From Ectocarpus siliculosus (Eukaryota > Sar > Phaeophyceae > Ectocarpales > Ectocarpaceae), in the NCBI GenBank assembly GCA_000310025.1, contig FN649752.1:3467925-3531924 (forward strand): a stretch of DNA of 64,000 nt. The letters are read 5' to 3'. The notes beneath the pieces are model-generated. The model was not told the origin of the DNA and did no database searches. It saw nothing but the letters and a program-made list of their open reading frames with translations. This document shows positions 10,732-21,137 of the stretch, in pieces (the stretch's first letter is position 1; each line of letters starts with the position of its first letter). The position numbers and the translations under genes are program-made.

Positions 10732-13700
10732 ATGCGTAACCAGGTTACTCATGTCCCGCTGGCCAGATTGCACAGGCGTCGTGCCGCATCTCTCAGGCGT
10801 CACATCAACACTGCGAAAAAAGCTGATGATTCCGGCGGCAAGCATGATGTCGAGAGGTGGGCAGAGACCCATCAACCAAGCGGCCTGCTCACGAGAGACT
10901 TCATCGCGAAATCGCTGTACAACCAGGACAATGGGTACTTTGCCACGAAGGATGTGATCAACGACCTGCCAGGGCCCTTGGAGTTCCGCAACATGATGGG
11001 CGAGCTCCACTACCGCATGGATGTGAAAAAGGTACAAGGCAGAGTTCGGTGCTCAGCAGCATGTTCAGCTTGCTTGTTGTGTGGTCTGCTGAATTTCTCC
11101 AACCGTCGGTTTTCCGGATACTCCCGCGGGTGCATGGGATCATCAGCAATCCAGCGCCTGCTCCGGGCCATACCGAGTGTCTTGCTTCTGTTTTTGTTTT
11201 TCCATCAGGGGGTCGCAGATCGTGACACAACCGCATCATTAGTTTGTATGATTGTGTTCCTCCTTTGGCCTGTTTATTCGATCGTGCTGCTACATAGCAT
11301 AGCGAACGAGCCAAAGCGACGGAGACATCTCCAGAGGGCCGTGACGTACTGTAGCACATCGCACGAGCTTGTACGAACCACAAGCAGTCAGGTCTGGAGG
11401 ATTACGCTGACGGACTTTGCCTCATCCATGTTGCCTACGACACCCACGACGCCCGGCAAACACGACTGCTGTTCATAGGCATATGAATCCAAGCTTTCCG
11501 CGTGGATGACTCCGGTGGAAACCTTTTCCCCGCACTTTTCGCACGCTCTGGCGAGATGGATGACGAAAGAGGCGAAGAAGACTTCGACGGCATCGTCGGA
11601 GCGAGCGAACGGGGCTGGTGATGCGCTTCCTCGCAGACGCAAGCTAGCTCAGGGGCGGAACAAAGGCACCGGCGCCGGCGCCTGCGTTGGGGGCGAAGGA
11701 GAAAGCTTGGTTGTGTACGAAGCCGGAGGCGGAACAGGAACGAATGCGTTGAACGTGTTGGACTGGCTGCAGCAGCAGGAGCCGAAGCTGTACGAGCGAA
11801 CCGAGTACACGATCGTCGAGATCAGCCCACGATTGGCGGAGCTACAGACGGAGAGAGTGTGCAGCGTTCATGAGGTGAGACGGCGAGAGGTTTGACGGGG
11901 GGCGCGTGGAACGGAGGGTAAAGTTTTGATGGTGAAAATGGTGCAACTTCCGTAAAGTTGCGCAGTAGTGCGACAGTCGCAGCCAGCGAAGGTGAAAGGG
12001 GCTTCTTTGCTTGGAGGGAAATGTGGAAATGGTAGTTATCTAAGGCTTTTTTTAGTGTATTGTGCAGTGTGGCAACTGCGGTGCGTTAACAGGGTGCAGA
12101 GGATTATTGTGGCTGTTGCCAACGCGTTTGTTGTGCAGAAGAACCTTCAAGTATATTTGGGGGGGTCGGTCTCTGTGGAAATAAGGCCGAGGCGAAGGGC
12201 CTGTAGATTCTCCCAGGGTTGGGCGTTTTGTGCGAGAGTTCGCGCGCGCGAGAGAGAGAGTGATCGGGTGCGGTTGAGCATCGCATGGGCGAACCAACAT
12301 CATAAGTTTCGGGGAGAAGGATAAATCGGACTGGTTTACATTCGAATAGACGAGGCTGATTTCCCTACACGTCCATTGAACAACACCGTTCCAGCTGCCG
12401 ATGCAAGACGGATAGGACGGTAAACCTTCGCCGGTTTTCAAGTACCGCGAGGTGCTATGGACCGAATGTACACAACTGCAGCATACAAATCCTGCACAAT
12501 ATGCATGACAGACATTGGAGTAGTCCAACAGAGCGGACCTCTGATCGCCATTGGCGATGGACCTTTTTGCTATCACGAACCCACCTTGATTCCAGGGACT
12601 TGTGCCGCACCGATCCCGACTCGCCGAAAGTACGTGACAGGAAACATTTGGTGTGTCCTTCAGTATGTGTTCTTCTCGTATGTCTTGTTATTGACACGAG
12701 GACGCCTGGTTGCCCACGGACGGGCACGGGGACACACAAGGATGGCTGGTTTGTGTTGTTGGCACGAGATGTATCCTCTAACTGTTGACCAGGATCGTGA
12801 GCGAGTGTCGTGTAGACATTCTAGCAAAAGCATTGACACGTGTAGTACGCCCCTCCCTGTCGTGACACTTTCCCCCCGTTCGCAAAATTCTTGCAGAACT
12901 GCCGCGTCGTCAACGCCAACGTCTTGGAATGGGGCATGTCCGGTGAGGTGGACCCTCGTCCGTGCTTCTTCCTCGGCATGGAGCTTTTGGACAACCTCCC
13001 CCACGACAAAATAGCGTGGGTGGCGCCTAGTTCCACGGAAGAACAAGGTGATGCTGGAACCCCGCAGCTGTGCGAGACAGTGGTGGTGGAAACCCCCGGG
13101 GGTGGTTTTCGAGAGATGTTTCGACCCGTGCGAGACACTTTAATCCGTCAACTGCTGACGGTTTGCCCCGAACTAGCGGCGATGATACGGGATCGAAGGG
13201 AGACGGAATCGGAGCCACCTTCCGCGAGTCCTTTTGCGAAGATGTTCGCGTTTTTTTCCAACGGTGGTGGCGGTGGCAGAGGTGACCTGAAACCAGAGCA
13301 CTGTGCGGCGTTCATACCGACGGGATATTTGCGTCTCGTGCAAGGCCTTCGAGCGCGGATGCCCCGGCATCGCGCTATCCTGGCCGACTTTGACTCTTTC
13401 GCCGACAGCGCGGGAATGGGTGGAGGACCTTCGTTGACTGCAGTAGGTGGAGCAGCCGGGTCAGCAGGCGAAACAGCGACGAATGACGAGTCGCTGACGG
13501 CGTTTCAGGCTCCTATCGTGTCCAGCCGGGATCCTGTGAGCGGGGTCGTAACAGACCACGCCACCTACATGGTCCCGCTGGGATCGGCTGACATTTTTTT
13601 CCCGACATCTTTTGACAGGCTGTCGCGGTTGCACTCAGCGATATGCAGTGCGGGGGGAACCGTCGGTAGCCAAACCGGTCGTAGACAGGAGAGAGTTGGG

Positions 13701-13850
13701 AGAGGAAGGGGTTTAGTCGTGAAGCAGGGGGATTTCTTGCGGGAGTTCGCCGATCTACCTTGTACTCGGACCTTCAGCGGTTTCAACCCCCTGGTGGATG
13801 ACTTTCGGAATTCTTCCGTCTTTATCAGCGGTGCGGTCATCACTCCTTAA
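10732..13850 (+). CDS. MidA/NDUFAF7-like SAM-dependent methyltransferase, predicted mitochondrial
   Basis: Class I SAM-dependent methyltransferase of the MidA/NDUFAF7 (DUF185) family, which methylates an arginine of a complex I subunit during assembly. Three exons join in phase 0: 10732-11031, 11653-11874 and 12897-13850 (491 aa, TAA stop). Family length is usually about 400-450 aa, so this is slightly long. The N-terminus (MRNQVTHVPLARLHRRRAAS) is Arg-rich without acidic residues, as expected of a mitochondrial presequence. Exon 1 carries the family N-terminal block (FIAKSLYNQDNGYFATKDV). Exon 2 carries the SAM-binding glycine motif YEAGGGTGTNALN (about residue 122) and VEISPRLAELQ. Exon 3 has the ELLDNLPHDK motif (about residue 203), the usual post-I region of this family, then a Gly/Ser-rich insert. 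The exon 2 start is the least certain boundary. Transcribed divergently from the GET3-like gene. Confidence 0.85.
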
Positions 13851-15518
13851 GTCTGAGAAAAAACGATCGATGTAGAGGTTGCTCGGGCTTTCGGGTGTCC
13901 GGACGGGACTTCGGGCACTCCCTTCCAACTTTGAAGCCAGCAGAGCGGTAGTAGTAGTGTCAGCCGCATAATAGTTGGGTTTCCTCCTAACGTATGGACG
14001 TACAACAGCGGGAAGTGTAGGGGGAGTACTCACAAAGATATTCTTGGGGGAAGCCTCGCTCATGACAATGACGCGAAATTGTGCACATGCCCACCGGGGA
14101 GGCGCGCAAGAGGGCGATGCACACAAGACGAGTACTTTTATTATTCCGGAGCAAGTGTCCGTTTCACAGGCTCACCCACACAGTGTGGTCGCTCAGCGGC
14201 CGAATCATGAACCATTCATCGTCCACCCGAGTCTAGGTGAAAATCCGCATCGTGGGATTAGCCGACTTAGGGGGGAACACCCAACATTCTGTCCGTCAAG
14301 AATAGGAATGGGAGGGAAAAAACCAACAGTCGTATCGAGTTTCGTGCCGTAATGACCGCCATGAATAAGGGAACCGTGTGCCATCGCTCCGTTTTACCAA
14401 AGCCCTAGCAGTGGCGCTGGGGGCGGGGGAATGACTTTTCGACCAACCAGGATCCTCATTTAACTTTTGATTCTAATTTTAACGTGACGGCGCTTGGCCT
14501 TCGTAGGTCAAGGTTGTAAAAGGCGAAGCGGAGCCCCCCCCCCCCCCCCGATCTGTTCGGCAGAATGAAGGATAGTCTACGCAACAAAATGAAGCTGTCA
14601 GCCGTTCAAGGACCAAAACTGCTTCAAATTCATGTGGCCCACTCGAGAGATCGGGCGAGCGAGCGAGACCCAGCCGATCCTTCTCAGTATGGGCAACCAA
14701 CGCAATAACAACGTACTTAAAACACAACGAACAACGACTGAGAAAAAAAGTGCATCAAGGCCAATGCAAGAACATCGCAAAAACGGAAAACGGCATGGCT
14801 CTATCCTTTGGACCCTCCTACATAGCCAGCGTGGATTCGCCGGCGGGTTTCCACCTACCTCGTACGTACAAGAATTTCCCACAAAAGTATCCAGAAAAGT
14901 GAAAGGGGCACCAAAATCAAGGTGCTCCTGCCTGCGTTCTCCATATATCATGGAAGCACATGGTTCAGGCGAGGAGCCAAAAATGGCAGCAAAATGAGAG
15001 ATCGCGGACCATCAAGTCTGCCATTTCGAGGCCGGGATCGGTTCTCCTGGGTGACGCCGTTCAGACTTTGGCTGAATCACCAGCAGGACGGTTGCACTAC
15101 TCGCGATGGTAGGTCTCGGCGAGCGTGGTTCCCAGGGGGCCTTCGACACGATCTGAGGAGCGTCCGTACAGTATGTGGTTTGTCGGGAATAAAGCGGGGA
15201 TCGGGGATAGAGAACACGATGCATTTTCTTTCAAAATGATGGTTGCACCTTTCTTCTTTTTTCCTGATCAACAAAGCGCCATTTTCTTCGTATCCCAGGT
15301 GACGAAGTAGACAAGATAAGATACGCGGAGGTGAACGGCCTCTTTTTCACTCCTTTTTGAATGGAGATCTCACGCACACAGCATGGTTGTTGTGTTTAAT
15401 CACTAGTCTACAGGGTTAGAAGGGCGCGGAAGCGATGGTTAGGGTGTCTTTTGTTTCTGCTTTCTGATTTTTTAGAATAATTTCAGTTTTCAGTTTTGGC
15501 GATGTTGTTGCACGTTCT

Positions 15519-15961
15519 AAAAGAGGGAATCGTCCTCGACAGACGTTGGGGAGTTTCTACCTTTATGAAGGTGGTCTCCACATTACCCCCCCCTTTTTTC
15601 GAGACTTTTTCTTGTTGCCCAGGCAAGAGAAGTCTTCTTGGGGTAACCGGAACCCGACCGGCTGGCGGCGGGGCGATTCACATTCCTCACAATCCTCTGT
15701 ACGTGTTTTACGGGTTCGCTACGTCCGCCACGTTTTCAGAAGTTCCGAGTTCGATAGCCAGTGCGTCCTCCCTTGGCCCACCCACCGTTTTTCTTTTTCC
15801 GTTATCCGGAAGAAAATTTAGTGACCAGCGGGTTTTGAACCCGTGTCTTTTGCAACCAAAAGCAGACACCCTGACATCTCACGTCGACGCCATTGTGAAA
15901 AGAGGGAATCGTCCTCGACAGACGTTGGGGAGTTTCTACCTTTATGAAGGTGGTCTCCACA
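15519..15961. repeat. Perfect 64-bp direct repeats flanking a ~315-bp segment
   Basis: Positions 15519-15582 and 15898-15961 are identical, from aaaagagggaatcgtcctcg to gaaggtggtctccaca. The interval between them ends with a tRNA-like sequence. Either a recent segmental duplication or a mobile-element insertion with an unusually long flank duplication would give this arrangement. Confidence 0.85.
15820..15893 (-). repeat. tRNA-like (SINE-type) sequence, degenerate
   Basis: On the minus strand, acgggttcaaaacccg forms a T-arm-like hairpin containing a B-box-like GGTTCAAAACC, preceded by an imperfect hairpin. The acceptor ends do not pair and the anticodon arm is irregular, so I do not call a functional tRNA gene. 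Confidence 0.4.
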
Positions 15962-16228
15962 GATTGTGACAGAGTAAGAAACCAAGACCACAGCGTGAAG
16001 GGCATATGCGCAAATTAAAAAAATTGGCATTGTTCGTGGAGACACTGGCCATTAGGCATCCCTGACCTGCGTCTGTTTTTTCAACCTCCCTCTCGCCTGC
16101 TGCTTGTTCTGTTCATTGAAAAGTATCACATTTCCGTGGTGTCCAGGTGTTCCGATGTCGCAGCTTTTTGAAGGCACTCCGAACTTGAAGGCACTCTGAA
16201 CACGCTCTGTGTTGCACTTGGTACTTAC

Positions 16229-17271
16229 AGTCTTCCTTCGACCCGCGAATGGATTCCATGCCCTACGTGATGGGGTTCCCACTGCCGTCGAGCGCCGGCA
16301 CTAGTGTCTCGCCTAGGATCCCTGTAGCGTCTAGGCTCACACCGTTGTTGCTAGGTGATGTGGCCAGGAATGTCAAAAAGGTCCGTTGGATCACGCACAG
16401 CAAGCTGGTGCAGGCGACCGTGGCTGAAGCGAATCCTTCTAACCAGAGTCGTGATTTGGAACGACGCATGTTCCGAGTCGTGTGCCAAAGCGGCCGTCGT
16501 CGTTGACCGGCGCCCTTTCCCCGGTCACATATTCGATGCACTCATCCATGTTGGGGGCGGTGGGGTCACCAAGGATCCATTCTGCCATATCTTGCATGAC
16601 GTCGAAGTCCCACAGCAAACGGCCGGCTCCAGCAGTAGTCGGCCTTCTTGCACTCCCGGTGCCTTCAGGATTTGCACGGCAAACCAAGACGCGTGAAGAA
16701 ACTTTGATGCCACTTTACGCACGGGGCGGACTTGGTACGGAATGCGAGCTAGCGACTCATCACCGTCCCACGCGCGTGGATCCTATAGCCGTCTCTCTTC
16801 ATCGTCATTTCCCATGATCTTGTAATATCGCTGCATGCGTTTGTAACGGTTGCACTTCTTCCGTGCCTTCTCACTTCTCGAAACCAAAGCTCCTGCAGGC
16901 CCCGGGAAGGTTGACCGCCGAAATCGACACGCCGGGGCCGAGGCTAACCTCCCCGGGGGCAAGGAGAGCGGGTTTGCGGTCGAGTTCTACACTCAGCGCA
17001 CCCTCGGCAAGACAAGACGACACTCCTACGGGACAGCTGCTGTCCAGGCTGTGCGGGTTGGCGACCGAGGTGACGATTGTGTGGTCCACGCTCTCGGTGT
17101 CGGTGGTTTGATGGAGAATCCAGTAATTTAGGTGATCTCGGGCACCGACGGGACGGGTGCGCTTCTGCACATGTTGAGGTGGATGTTGGGTCGGGTTTGA
17201 GAGGACCACGTACCAGCCTTCGCCTTCCCCCTTGAAATCGAATTTCTGCCCGCTGAAACCGTGAGGATCGC
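16229..17271 (-). pseudogene. Degenerate secreted-type protein with vWD-like GDPH domain
   Basis: The minus-strand block at 17271-16875 starts GDPHGFSGQKFDFKGEGEGW, the hallmark of vWD/root-cap-like extracellular domains. It continues through SVDHTIVTSVANPHSLDSSC to PGACRSFGFEK and a donor (GAA|gtgaga). A second block (about 16640-16480) encodes DMAEWILGDPTAPNMDECIE. Coding similarity then jumps frame near 16480-16490 (into HDSEHASFQITT and FSHGRLHQLAVRDPTDLFD). It jumps again near 16338-16356, where a stop and an apparent deletion precede SLDATGILGETLVPALDG. It then meets an in-frame TAG at 16265-16263 before GMESIRGSKED and a splice donor. Two frame breaks plus a nonsense codon argue for a pseudogene, though sequencing error cannot be excluded. 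Family placement comes from motif order, recognised by eye. Confidence 0.62.
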
Positions 17272-18035
17272 CTACTCGTGGCGTCGTTGGGAGACAACGG
17301 AGAGGCGGAAAGTGACGACGCCCGTCGAGCACGACCATGTGTATGTAGTGAGTGCGAGCGACGGCATGTGCACGAGTAGAGACATCGGTCGGTCGTGTTG
17401 TTCTATTCTCTGCATGGTGTGTCATCCACCCAATGCGATTGTTCGCCGATGGAACGCACAAGAGCTAATAGCGGATGAACTAGAAGGAAGCACATATTGC
17501 ATAAATAGACGATGCATGTTGGGAGCGCGAAAAATCCCGGAGAGTGTAGACTGTTCGAACCTCTTTCCTATGTTTGGGCAGCAATGGTCTGCTGCTTTCG
17601 TTCGGCCCTATCGCACGCTCCGGGGCTAGCATCACAAAGGAGCAACATTGTGGGGGCGCAATCGTTTTCCCCGTCGTTCGGGCATCGAAGGCACCTCTGT
17701 TTGTTTCTTCGGTTTTCTACTAGCCCCCCTGGTCGCGAGCGAAGCGAGTTTTCTGTTTGTAACGACCCAAAAGGCAAGCTTCTCAGTCAACGGGCACAAC
17801 TCATTTCAAACGTTCAACAATTCAAGTGCACGGTAGACACTTCTTATGTTCCGTTTGGGGGGGAAGCGTATATCAACCAAGTGTTTCTGCATTAAAGGCG
17901 GCTCCCTCTGGCTCGCGCTGCCTCGATCGGCCGTGTACCGATTTTTTCGGGTACACCAAAGATTGAGACGCAACATGGGCGACGACAATCGCTCGCCGTT
18001 GGGTGTCATTGGTACCAAGTGGGCGGTAGATGGGC

Positions 18036-18622
18036 TTAGATCATATCGCGTAACAGTAATGTGTCCATATCACCGCTGCTGACAATTTCGTACAAAGAAA
18101 AAGGAAGAGTCAAAAGAAAAAGTCGAAGGTGGTGCTCCCGCATGCGGCGCTGGCATCCCCGGGGAACGGTGTGTTGCAGTCCTCGGCGTAGTAGGCTCAT
18201 CAGGATACACAACCCAGAAAATACACCCGCAACCCCCCCCAAGAGCACCAAGGCTTGGTAGGGGTCCTTGTTGCAATTGTCAGAGCACACCTGCCGTCGC
18301 CCGAAAAGCAGAACGCATTGATCGCGCTGAACTCGGCTTCAGCGTCGCGTGTTCTTCACGAGACGAATAGTGAGCTGTCAAGAGGGAAGGACAGCGGGGT
18401 GGATCCATGCCAAGCACATTCAATCAACTACGAGATCAAACGATGACCAATCTGCAACTGCCGTTATTCGTTTAGGTCGTCAGGCACGAGCAGGAGAGTC
18501 GTTCATTGCCGACCGGACCTACCGCTGGGCTCATATCCGTCGCGGAGTAGCGGGCTTCGCAGGCATCGCCGTAGCGCGAGACACATCCGGCGTACTCATC
18601 AGAAGGCTCCTCTTCGTTGCCA
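18036..18622 (-). other. Candidate minus-strand Cys-rich exons, possibly 5' part of the vWD-like gene
   Basis: Minus 18622-18523 is bounded by a good acceptor (tttgcag) and donor (gtaggt) and encodes a Cys-containing acidic peptide with AGCVSRYGDACEARY. The next block starts at 18290 after a cag acceptor with VCSDNCNKDPYQALVLLGG. An eight-G run there could hide a frameshift; one frame gives a hydrophobic segment, another a Pro/Thr-rich stretch. Orientation and distance suit upstream exons of the degenerate vWD-like gene, but the link is inferred. Confidence 0.3.
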
Positions 18623-19178
18623 CTGCAAAGACAAGTACGGACAGGCAATGCGCGACAACAGAAGATTTACTATAGACTGTGCCCGTATTTGAAAAGACAA
18701 TGGTGGTAACTTCGGGGAGGTGCCTGGCCCTTGGAATTGTGGTGCACATTGCAGACAACTTTTCGAGACGGCAAGAGTCAACCTTCAGCACCGCGCTCTT
18801 TCCACCCGCCAGGCTGTGAAACTTACCGATTGTCGAGATAGGGATGGCGACTTGATCTTCTGCCGTCGCAATTGTCGATCGTCAGCACATTTTCCGTTGA
18901 GGCGGGATCCCCGAAACCGGAAATGTCCAGAATAGACTTACCACGGTGCACCATATGCATCTACCCCGATTTGGTGAACATGATATGAATACTACGTGCC
19001 GCTAAATTTAAGTTTCAAATTTCGCGCTGCTTTTTGGGTTCCAGGTTCCACTCAAAGGCACACAGATTTGTTGGCGACCTCCCTCATCCCGTGGCCGCAT
19101 GCTCACGACCTTCCTTACTGCCCCGCTTCCTCTGAAATTGGCCCTATAACCTGCAGCAGCCCAGAACCCGCAGCGAGC
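18623..19178. other. Intergenic or intronic, nothing recognised
   Basis: No coding similarity, repeat or RNA structure that I can support. Confidence 0.4.
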
Positions 19179-19633
19179 ATGGGGTCATGGGGTATCGGGG
19201 AGGGGCAAAAGAGGGCGCTGTCCACACCTCGGGTGGTATGGTTCCAGCCGGCGTGCATGTGACTTTTCGGGATGATTTCGAGACACGAGAACCACTTTTG
19301 GTGCAAACAGGGGGCCTCCACAAGGGAGGATGGGGCAGGGATGGGGTGGGGGCAAGGTTGTACAGTCCCGCCGACCTGCATCGCAGACTCGTTACGCAAT
19401 TGAACAACACACGCAACGCGAACAGCGTGGGGTCCATGGAGGAGCTACAGAAGCACACCCACGATGGGACTGAGGGTGCCGATGCCCGAGTGGGGGAGGC
19501 AGGGCCTGCGGCGGTACAGGCGAAGACGGCCGCCAGCAAAGGCGCCAGAGATCCCGAACCGGTCTCATTTGACCCAGGCGCTGATGTCCCTTTCGACAAG
19601 GCAACGTTGAGAGGTGCGGGAGGAAGCGCATGA
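19179..19633 (+). CDS. Weak orphan reading frame, hypothetical
   Basis: An open plus-strand frame beginning at ATG 19187 and ending TGA at 19633 encodes about 148 aa with mixed composition (for example LHRRLVTQLNNTRNANSVGS). An overlapping ATG at 19179 is in another frame. I recognise no domain, signal peptide or membrane segment. The opposite strand is also open across the same stretch, which is common in GC-rich DNA, so this may be chance. Confidence 0.22.
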
Positions 19634-20069
19634 GCGGAGGAGGATAGAGAGATGCAGGGAGTGTTTCTTGTCAGAAGAATGTTCTAGGAAGGAAAAACCA
19701 GGTCGGTCGTGTAAGCAATCCTTCTGTTGTCGGCGAATCTCGCCTACCATAGATGCATGGTGTCGGTAGCTGTGCAGTCACAACATTATTGTAGCCTGTG
19801 CTGTGCGCAACCGTGTTCAAAGATGTCGCGGCGGGGTACATGCAAACTTGGCAACACACCTCGGACTAGTCCGCTTGCCGTGAGGGGTTAAGGCGTATCC
19901 CAGGATGTACATTCATAGTTTCTGAACAAGGGCAAGTTGGCACGTTGGCACCAACGTACATGCAGACATCCGGCACACAACTTTCGTAACTTGGTGATGC
20001 TGCTTGTGAGAGCGGACCGCACACGCACACGCTTTGTTTTTATCCCGCTAGACATGATCCTTGCGTCTT

Positions 20070-20106
20070 TTCGTTGGCCAGCCGATAGCGTGGTTGATAC
20101 TTGTAC
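20070..20106 (+). repeat. Short tRNA-like repeat, family 2, copy 3 (diverged)
   Basis: The stretch gttggccagccgatagcgtg then gttgat matches the core of the copies at 3338 and 8128 with several substitutions. Confidence 0.4.
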
Positions 20107-20410
20107 GTTAACTATCGAAAAACACGTCAACTCAAATATTAGCGCAGTCGGCGCTGATTGAATAACCACACACACGGAGACAGGCATGTTTTTGGGACTT
20201 CGCCGCAAGGAGACGTACCGCAGGAGGGATGCTTGTGTTGTCTGTTTCGGGATCCGGAGGCTGGGCCGTTCTATCCAAGGGGGCGTACGTAGCTTGGTCG
20301 ATGCACTGAAAAAAAAATGCACGCACAAGGATTTGAGTATACATACCTTTTTTAAGGTACGTTAGCCTGTGACCACGGGAATCGACCGCGTCAAGCGTTA
20401 GATCAATACG

Positions 20411-20580
20411 GACAGATGTTGGTACGGGGTAGAAAGATCGGAACGGTTTTTAATGTGAGGACAACAACAGATGGCGGTACTGGGTAGAGAGATCGGAACA
20501 GTTTTTAATGTGAAGTCAACAACAGATGGCGGTACTGGGTAGAGAGATCGTAACGGTTTTTAATGTGAAGTCAACAACAA
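20411..20580. repeat. 55-bp tandem satellite, three units
   Basis: Three head-to-tail units with landmarks at 20436, 20491 and 20546 (gatcggaacggtttttaatg and close variants), each followed by gtgaagtcaacaacagatgg or similar. The period is 55 bp. Units 2 and 3 are nearly identical. Related units lie at 361-475. Confidence 0.85.
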
Positions 20581-21137
20581 CGCCAACAAGGAGCGCGAAC
20601 AGACGTGTACCACGCATCGAGAGGCCGGAGGCATGAAGGTAGCGGAGGCGCAGAGAGCGCGTTAGAGCATGTGCACGAGAGCAGTGGGCGAGGCAAATTC
20701 TACGTCTTTCACTCCTGCTGAAACTCAAGGCTCGAACATGTATTTCTGTACGCACTTCCTCCGCCAAACCTGCGCCTGCCGCTGAGAAAGCTCCCGCAAC
20801 TGACCCCCCTATCTTGCCAGCCACGGCCCCTGTTAGCGTTCGGATGATTTGCTGCCGACTGTAGGGATTGTTGAGAGGATTCCTGCACTCGATGATTTAC
20901 GCAACTCCATCGACATTTCCCGAGAACAAAATTCCAAGAATTTCGAGCGGTAGTAGAGATTCCACAGATTCTTGGTCCAATCGTCCACGGTGATCACCCA
21001 TGTTAATGCTTGGGGCCCAACAGCCTCGGTGCAAGTTACCTACGGCATCGAGGACGAACCGACTCCCCTCTTCTCTCCACCTCTGTCTTCACACAGCACC
21101 ACAAGTATGCCACAATATAGTATACCACAGGGCCCAA

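Larger units (their letters stand above)
13851..16228. other. Intergenic, no supported gene
   Basis: Between the methyltransferase stop and the degenerate vWD-like gene I see no reading frame with convincing coding character on either strand. It contains a poly-C run near 14537, a perfect 64-bp direct repeat (15519-15582 and 15898-15961) and a tRNA-like sequence at 15820-15893. Confidence 0.55.
19634..21137. other. Intergenic with short repeats; upstream of the M16 protease
   Basis: No supported gene. It contains a diverged family 2 tRNA-like repeat at 20070-20106 and a three-copy 55-bp satellite at 20411-20580. It should hold the M16 protease promoter and possibly an unrecognised first exon of that gene. 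Confidence 0.45.

Noticed and set aside
15820-15893. Functional tRNA gene
   Set aside because: The T-arm-like hairpin is good, but acceptor and anticodon stems do not pair properly, so it is reported as a tRNA-like repeat.
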